Part shown: positions 58,357 through 64,000 of the stretch, piece after piece
How the letters are laid out: every line of letters begins with the position of its first letter
Position numbering within the stretch: the stretch's first letter is position 1
Assembly: GCA_050084515.1 (NCBI GenBank)
Contig: CM114271.1
Span: 32,054,001 to 32,118,000, forward strand
Origin: Blasia pusilla
Lineage: Eukaryota; Marchantiophyta; Marchantiopsida; Blasiales
DNA length: 64,000 bases
Reading direction: 5' to 3'
The notes under the pieces: model-generated
Told to the model about the DNA's origin: nothing
Seen by the model: only the letters and a program-made list of their open reading frames with translations
Database searches by the model: none
Made by a program: the position numbers and the translations under genes

Positions 58357-58460
58357 TGCAACCCGTATGATTCCGACGGGTTGCAACTTTTTGCTTTTTG
58401 CCCACTGCAACTTTTTAATCATTTCCAGGCAAGTTGTCGGATTCCGACAGGTTGAATGCT
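58357..58460. repeat. Palindromes 3' of the downstream ORF
   Basis: Two palindromes: 58358-58384 (GCAACCCGTATGATTCCGAC plus right arm) and 58428-58454, at the same places as in copy 2. Confidence 0.7.
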
Positions 58461-58699
58461 TGAGTGATCGGACTCTTTCCCTGTGAGACCAACTTCTGAC
58501 GCATTGTGGCGGGCTTCTTAACTTTTGGCTCGTTCCCCTACATTCGTCAAACCAGTTGTAGCCTTCTTTTCTTGTCTAAGATGTGCACGATTCCTACTAC
58601 CTATCGGATTGCCATTTCGGATTCCCAACTTGTTAGATCGTCGTGGGTGTAGGGTGGAAGAAAATCACTTCTAAAAATCTTTCCTTTCTTATGGTGAGC

Positions 58700-59222
58700 T
58701 TTCTTACGGGTTGGGAGGGGTGCAGCTTCTTGGTTTCTCAGCCTTAGGATCTGATGTGTTCACATTTCACAAAGTTGGTCTTGAGGAGACACCATTCATA
58801 ACCAACACAAAGTTGGTTATGGGGCAATTTAGGGGAGGCCATGATGCAGGCAACAATCCCTGCAAAAAGAGAGGTTGGCATCCGGGTGGTCCTGCAACAA
58901 AAATACCAAGGGCACTGCTTTTTGTTGACCGAGACAGGGAATGTTAAGAAACTTAGGCTCACGTGGAGAGTGATGGAAAAATGTTTGTAGTGGTCTTATG
59001 ATGTCTCCTTTTTTCTCGCCCCCAGGAAAGAGGAGGTTTTTTTAGGGCCAAATGTGGACCACTAAATACTCTCTTCTAAAGATTTCCTGAATTTGAAAGC
59101 AAACAAAAATTTCAAATATGTCAAAAAGTTTTGAAGAGAGGAGGCGGATTTGACACTTTTTTTTTAACAGAGACTCTCCTCTCTTCCTCTCTCTTGCCAG
59201 AATACCTGCCCCCCACTTGCAA
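58700..59222. repeat. Right terminal inverted repeat
   Basis: It is the inverse of 50528-51150, with a short different insert near 58780-58930. It ends CTCTCCTCTCTTCCTCTCTC then GCCAGAATACCTGCCCCC. Confidence 0.7.
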
Positions 59223-59800
59223 TCGGAGTCAACCGTTTCTCGACACAAGGATAGAAATGCTAGGAGGTTGCCTTGTAATGGGTGGTTTGACTCTAAATGC
59301 AAGCAAGCAAGGTTAAGATAAGTGGACAAATCTTTGGATATCCAAATTCAGCTTATCATGACGCGCCTTTACAAACACTTGGTGAAATCCAAGAAACGAG
59401 CTTTCTTGCAGCGGAAGCAAGAGTCCTTAACAAGGGTACTCCATGACAACCCCAAATCATTCTGGAGACAGTTAATAGTATGGTCTTCAAAACCAACTCT
59501 TGATTTCGAGTCTTGGATATCTTTTGCTGAAAAGCTCTACTTCTTTCCCCAAGCTACATCTATGCCGCGTTGTGAAGGCATATCAAGCTTATTCTCTGAA
59601 GTAGAGGTGATGACTCAACTAAGAAGATGTGTCAAATGGTGTGAAGATCGATAGCAGTTGTTATGTGGAATTTATGGTGATATGCATATGCATGACACTT
59701 GGAAAAGGAAATAATTGTTGGAAAATGTGCGCATCTGGATGGTCTTTCTATTGATCTTCTCAGTGGGGAGGCGCATCTTGATAAGTCAACTTTGGATATC
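59223..59800 (+). mobile_element. LINE fragment M
   Basis: A plus-strand piece from the endonuclease/RT border (GWFDSKCKQAR-like region; ISFAEKLYFFPQATSMPRCE) decaying after 59640. Confidence 0.85.
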
Positions 59801-62172
59801 TTAAGATTTGTCCACTGATCTTAATCTTGCTTGCTTGCATTCAGAGTCAAACCACCCATTACAAGGCAAACTCTTAGCACTTCTATTCCTGTGCCGGGAA
59901 AAAAACTTGGATGTAGTGTTCTTGAGCAATTCGATTAGTTGCAAGCTTGTCGTCTGTGGATCAGAGCTCCATATAATGTAAGTCAAGACTTCTTGTAAAT
60001 CTAGTCTGTAAAGATCTTTTCTACAAGGATCTAAGTGAAACTTCCGAGAAGCTAAAGTATATTGACATGTCGAGAGAGGAATTGCTTTTGACATTGAAAG
60101 AGTAAACAAAAGAGGGGCATGATCTAATTCAGACTGAGGGTCTAAAATGCCAAATGCAGAGATATGAGACCTATCAGTGGGCGAAGAGAGAAGATAGTCG
60201 ATGGTGCTAGCATCGGTAGAGGAGAAACATATATTGGAGTGAGATTTGGGAAAATGAGAGGTTCCATTAAGAACATTCAAATTACAAGTGGCTCCGAAAG
60301 TTAAAAAATGCTTCGTCAAAGGATTTATAGAAAGATCTGAAGAGATTCTAGACCGCAAACCATCCTCTGGTTCTTCGAGAAGAGGAGCAGTCAAGGAATC
60401 ACTGAATTGGGTAAATTGAGTAGTACTTGTGCGAGCATTGAAATCCCCAACTAGAAAGACTTCACCTTTGCTTTGATATTTGAAAAATCCCCAATAAGTC
60501 GATGAAACGGTTGACTCTGATTGCAAGTGCACGTTAAGTAGATAGACATGGAAAATGGAGCAAAATAACAACATTCCACATAACAATAAGATTCCCCAAC
60601 CAAACCTAGATGTAGCCAATGATATTGGTACTCGATATCTTGATCTTCTAGAAGTATGAAAGATAGAAATTGAGACATGATGAAAGTAGCAATACCGCCA
60701 TAATCCCTTCTTGCGTGTTTCCTTCTTTGGTTCCATCTCGATCCCACCAAAGTAAACCCTTGGATCTCCTCAATTGATGATGTCTGCCGTATTCCAAACT
60801 GGTAGAGCACTCACATACTTTGTTGTTAAAAGGCCTCGTATATTCCACATCAACACTCTCAGCGTTTTTTTTGACCTTTGCAAGCTCTTTCTCCTAGCTT
60901 TGACTTATAGAGGTGTAAGATCGGGATCCAACCATATCCTCCGTCCTTTGAGAATGGCCTTGTTAGCCATGGCGGTATCACGTTGAGTTTGATCAACAAA
61001 CTTAAATAGAATAGCATGAGGCTGTGTTCCCATTTTCCCAATGCGGAAAGCATGAGCCAAGTCCGAGTTGTGAACATGAAGTGCATCGACCAAGAACTTG
61101 GTGAGAACACTCTTCACCTCTTCGCTCTCTGTTTCCGGCAATCCGGAGAGTCTCACATTCTTTCTAGGAGCAAATTGGTTTTCCTTTTCTATCTCTTGCT
61201 CTTGACAGAAAGAGACATGAGCAACCTTTGTAGCTTCAGCATAAGATTTCATTTTCACTTCCAAAGTTTCAATAACTCATACAATTTGACCCTTTGGGTC
61301 CCACGGGCTTGATATGTTTATCATTTACCATTTACCAATTCAAAATTATTGGGAATAGTCGCTAATGATGATGCCTTCTGTTGAACATCCGTTGCAGATT
61401 TGGAAAGATAAACCATCACACTAGAGCTATCTTTCAACAACTTCTTCAAAACCTCTTGCGTTATCTTCAACTCTCGGATTGAATATGTACAAGGTTCAAT
61501 TGAGAAGTTTGTACCTTGAATTCTTGTCAAATCTCTTTCAATTCATGCAAGACCACTTGCACTAGATTCAAGATTTCGTCTTGAGTAGTCATCATGTAGT
61601 CTATTTCAATACATCCAAGATATTGCATGACCTCCAATCAAGTAGAGCAGAATCTTCAACACCACACAACTTCTACTCTAAGAGTTGGTTGTGCTTGAAA
61701 TTTCTAGAGCTTATGCTTCTCCTCACATTCCACAATTTCTCAGAATCTCAATTTCATATGACACTCCACGTGAAAGGTATGGCCTCTGCAAGATTTAGAT
61801 TTGAAATCCTCAAATGTGGAAGAGAAGAAACTCAAATCTCTCACAACTTCGTCTCTGTAACTCGATTGGCCTTGAAATTTTTAAGGCTAGGGCGCCTCCT
61901 CACATTCCACATCTTCTTCCATACTTATATTCATATGACACTCCACGTGAAAGATATGGCCTCCGCAAGATTTTGATCTAAAATCTTCAAATATGGGCGA
62001 GCAGAAACTCAAATCTCTCACAACTTCGTTTCTGTAACTTGGTTGGCCTTAAAATTTGCAGTGCTAAGGTGTCATTCCTTGTCTCCTCAAAATCTCAGCT
62101 TCATGTGACACTTCACCTGAAAGATAAGGCATCCGCAAGATTCACATCTGAAATCTTCAAATGTAGAGATCA
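59801..62172 (-). mobile_element. LINE copy N, 5' half with 5' UTR monomers
   Basis: Endonuclease (60736-59801), ORF1 RRM-like part (61264-60859), ORF1 start (61530-61337) and a 5' UTR of three to four monomers (61600-62165; TCATATGAC at 61753 and 61931, TCATGTGAC at 62101). A deletion removes the ORF1 end and ORF2 start near 60860. A 52-bp LINE tail is inserted at 61285-61336. Confidence 0.92.
61285..61336 (+). mobile_element. LINE 3' tail insertion inside ORF1
   Basis: GACCCTTTGGGTCCCACGGG followed by ATTTACC repeats interrupts the minus-strand ORF1 of copy N. The flanks line up with the uninterrupted copies at 25140 and 32820. Confidence 0.88.
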
Positions 62173-63471
62173 GTGTTGCCGGTGGTCTTATATGTAATCC
62201 AAGTTTGGAGCCCTAGTTGTAATGATAAATGGTAAATAGATCAAGCCCATGGAACCCAAAGGGTCAAAAGGTTCAGATCTGAAATCCTCAAATTCAGATT
62301 CAGATCGAAAATCCTCTAATCTAAAAGAGCAGAAACTCAAATATCTCACAACTATCAAAAACACTGCATCTAAGTTCTTTTCGCGGCACGGGAATAGAAG
62401 TGATGTATAGGAGGTTACCTTATAATGGGTGGTTTGACTCTGAATGCAAGCAAGCAAGGATTAGATCAGTAGATAAATCTTTGGATATCCAAAGTCGGCT
62501 TATTTTGACGAGCCTTTACAAATACTTGGTGAAATCTAAGAAATAATCTTTCTTGCGGCGGAAGCAAGAGTCCTTGACAAGAGAGCTGCATGACAACCCC
62601 AAATCATTTCGGAGATGCTTAGTAGTACGGTCTTATAAAACCTACTCTTGATCCCAAGTCTTTGATATCTTTTGCCGAAAAGCTCTATTTCTTCCCCGAT
62701 ACTACATCTATGCCACGTTGTGAAGGAATACCTCGCTTATTTTCTGAAGCAGAGGTTATGACTCAACTAAGAAGATTAGCAAATGGTAAATGTGAGGATT
62801 TGGATGGTCTTTCTATTGAACTTTTCAAGTGTGGAGGAGATTCTATTGGACCGATCCTCACCAAAGTCTTGGGTGATGCTGCTACCTATCATGTCCAAAG
62901 AGGAATTTCCTTTGACAATGAGAGAGTAAACAAAAGAGGTGCATGATCTTATTTGGGCTAAGGTTCTAAAATATCAAATGTAGAGATAAGAGAGTTATTA
63001 GCGGGCGAGGACAGAAGATAATCGATGGTACTAGCGCCGATAGAGGAGAAACACATATTGGAGTGAAAGATGGGAAAATGAGAGGTTCCATTAAGAACTT
63101 TAAAATTACAAGTGACTCCGAAAGTTTAAAAAAATGCTTTGTCAAAGGATTTGTAGAAAGATCTGAAGACATTCTAGACCACAAACCATCCTCATGTTCT
63201 TCGAGAAGAGCAGAAGTCAAGGAATCACTAAATTGGGTAAATTAAGCAATATGTATGCAAGCATTGAAATCCCCAACTAGAAAGACTTCACCTTTGCTTT
63301 GATATTTGAGAACATCTCCAATAAGTTGATGAAACGGTTGACTCCAATTTCAAGTGCGTGTTGAGTAGATAGGCATGGATAGTGGTGCAAAATCACAAAC
63401 TGTCAAAAAACAATAAGATCCCCCAACCAAACGAAGACATAGCCAATGATATTGGCCCTCGATATCTTGAG
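62173..63471. mobile_element. Mosaic of short LINE pieces
   Basis: In order: an RT thumb scrap (+, 62173-62219), a 3' tail (-, 62223-62270), a 5' UTR monomer scrap (62275-62350), an RT N-terminal piece (+, 62351-62890, with SFAEKLYFFPDTTSMPRCE) and an endonuclease piece (-, 62895-63471). Each boundary is abrupt. Confidence 0.85.
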
Positions 63472-64000
63472 GTGCGGTAAGAGGAGAGGAAGAGAGGAAG
63501 AGAGGAGAGAGGAGAGAGGAAACTACCTTCAACCGAAATAGATACTTTTTTTTGAAGAGAATTTCCGTTGGGTTGAAGAGAGGAAACTTTTTGTGTGAAT
63601 ATTTTAGCACTTTTTTGTTCATTTATTAAACAATCCCACAGTTTTTTTTTCCTCTTCCATATTTTGGCAACCCCTGTGAGTCCGACGAGTTGCAAATTGC
63701 TCAAAATTTAGAAAACTGAAAAATCAGTGGAATCATAAGTGTGGAACCAATCACTTTTTCCATCCAAGGTCAGGAAAAAATCTATCATTTGCCCCGGGCT
63801 GAATAGAGTTCAAGCTCAAGGTGAAGGTTGAGGAAAAATAAAAATACAATCTAAAACCTCATTTTGCATCCTCAAAGTGGTTTGTTTAAAATACTTCGCA
63901 CTTCTTTGAGGGACAGAATTGGTTGGTGGATTCCTACTCCTACCTCCGACTCTCTTAAAACTACCAGCAACACATAGTACATGTGCTTACAAGGGAAATA
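63472..64000. repeat. Second copy of SWIM-element end
   Basis: It is nearly identical to 11463-11990, starting GAGGTGCGGTAAGAGGAGAG, and runs off the window. The start of the SWIM C-terminal frame is expected just beyond, on the minus strand. Confidence 0.88.

Larger units (their letters stand above)
50528..59222 (+). mobile_element. TIR element carrying a methyltransferase-like gene
   Basis: Left end GGGCTGGTATTCTGGC at about 50528 and right end GCCAGAATACCTGCCCCC at about 59222 are inverted matches. The inverted similarity runs inward for about 0.5-0.6 kb (50528-51150 against 58700-59222), including an AGAGGAAGAG tract. Inside are one long gene, palindromes and a downstream ORF. A LINE of 2973 bp is inserted at 53085-56057; without it the element is about 5.7 kb. 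I could not find a target-site duplication for the element itself. A partial copy is at 20776-23000. Superfamily not assigned. Confidence 0.65.

Overview
The window reads as nuclear DNA of a land plant with a large, repeat-packed genome. The evidence is a split host gene with GT-AG introns that matches a plant chloroplast pseudouridine synthase, plus plant-type Ty3/gypsy, Helitron and non-LTR elements. A seed-free plant (fern, lycophyte or similar) is my guess; the sequence alone does not settle it. Only one ordinary host gene is visible: an RNA pseudouridine synthase (PUS6-like) in nine exons on the minus strand at 36493-40468, which reads as a complete 538-residue frame. Almost everything else is mobile DNA, most of it broken and nested.

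Layout: 1-324 LTR piece; 325-2931 integrase and a 3' coiled-coil ORF of a gypsy element; 2932-3395 piece of a SWIM-protein element; 3632-5165 LINE; 5166-11462 zinc-protein and coiled-coil genes of one or more large elements, with arrays of a short palindrome; 11463-13327 SWIM-protein element; 13328-15850 two LINEs; 15851-20775 gag, protease and a captured cytosine-C5 methyltransferase start of a Ty3/gypsy element; 20776-23000 partial copy of a methyltransferase-bearing TIR element; 23730-35275 a chain of LINE copies in alternating orientation; 35276-36492 AT-rich DNA with an old LINE relic; 36493-40468 host gene; 41141-42420 Helitron helicase relic; 42502-46317 LTR and pol of a Ty3/gypsy element whose integrase ends in a PHD finger; 46318-50087 SWIM-element piece split by a LINE; 50088-50527 gag piece; 50528-59222 a TIR element carrying an amino-methyltransferase-like gene, itself split by a LINE; 59223-63471 mosaic of LINE pieces; 63472-64000 second copy of the SWIM-element end.

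Three things stand out. First, a Ty3/gypsy family here seems to encode both a chromatin writer (DNMT3-like C5-methyltransferase motif I between protease and RT) and a reader (PHD finger at the integrase C-terminus); the two halves sit in separate broken copies linked by a shared LTR segment. Second, a roughly 5.7 kb element with about 0.5-0.6 kb terminal inverted repeats carries an unrelated beta-class amino-methyltransferase-like protein with altered catalytic motifs. Third, a short palindrome with arms CAACCCGTCGG / CCGACGGGTTG is scattered and locally tandem in the noncoding parts, including putative introns, of both the methyltransferase element and the zinc/SWIM element, which suggests they share one mobile system or the same parasite.

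The LINE family dominates by count. It has ORF1 with an RRM-like domain, ORF2 with APE endonuclease, RT and a zinc motif, a 3' tail of ATTTACC repeats and a 5' UTR built of about 175 bp monomers. No copy in the window is intact. Several premature stops are C-to-T changes at CG or CHG sites, as expected of long-methylated DNA.
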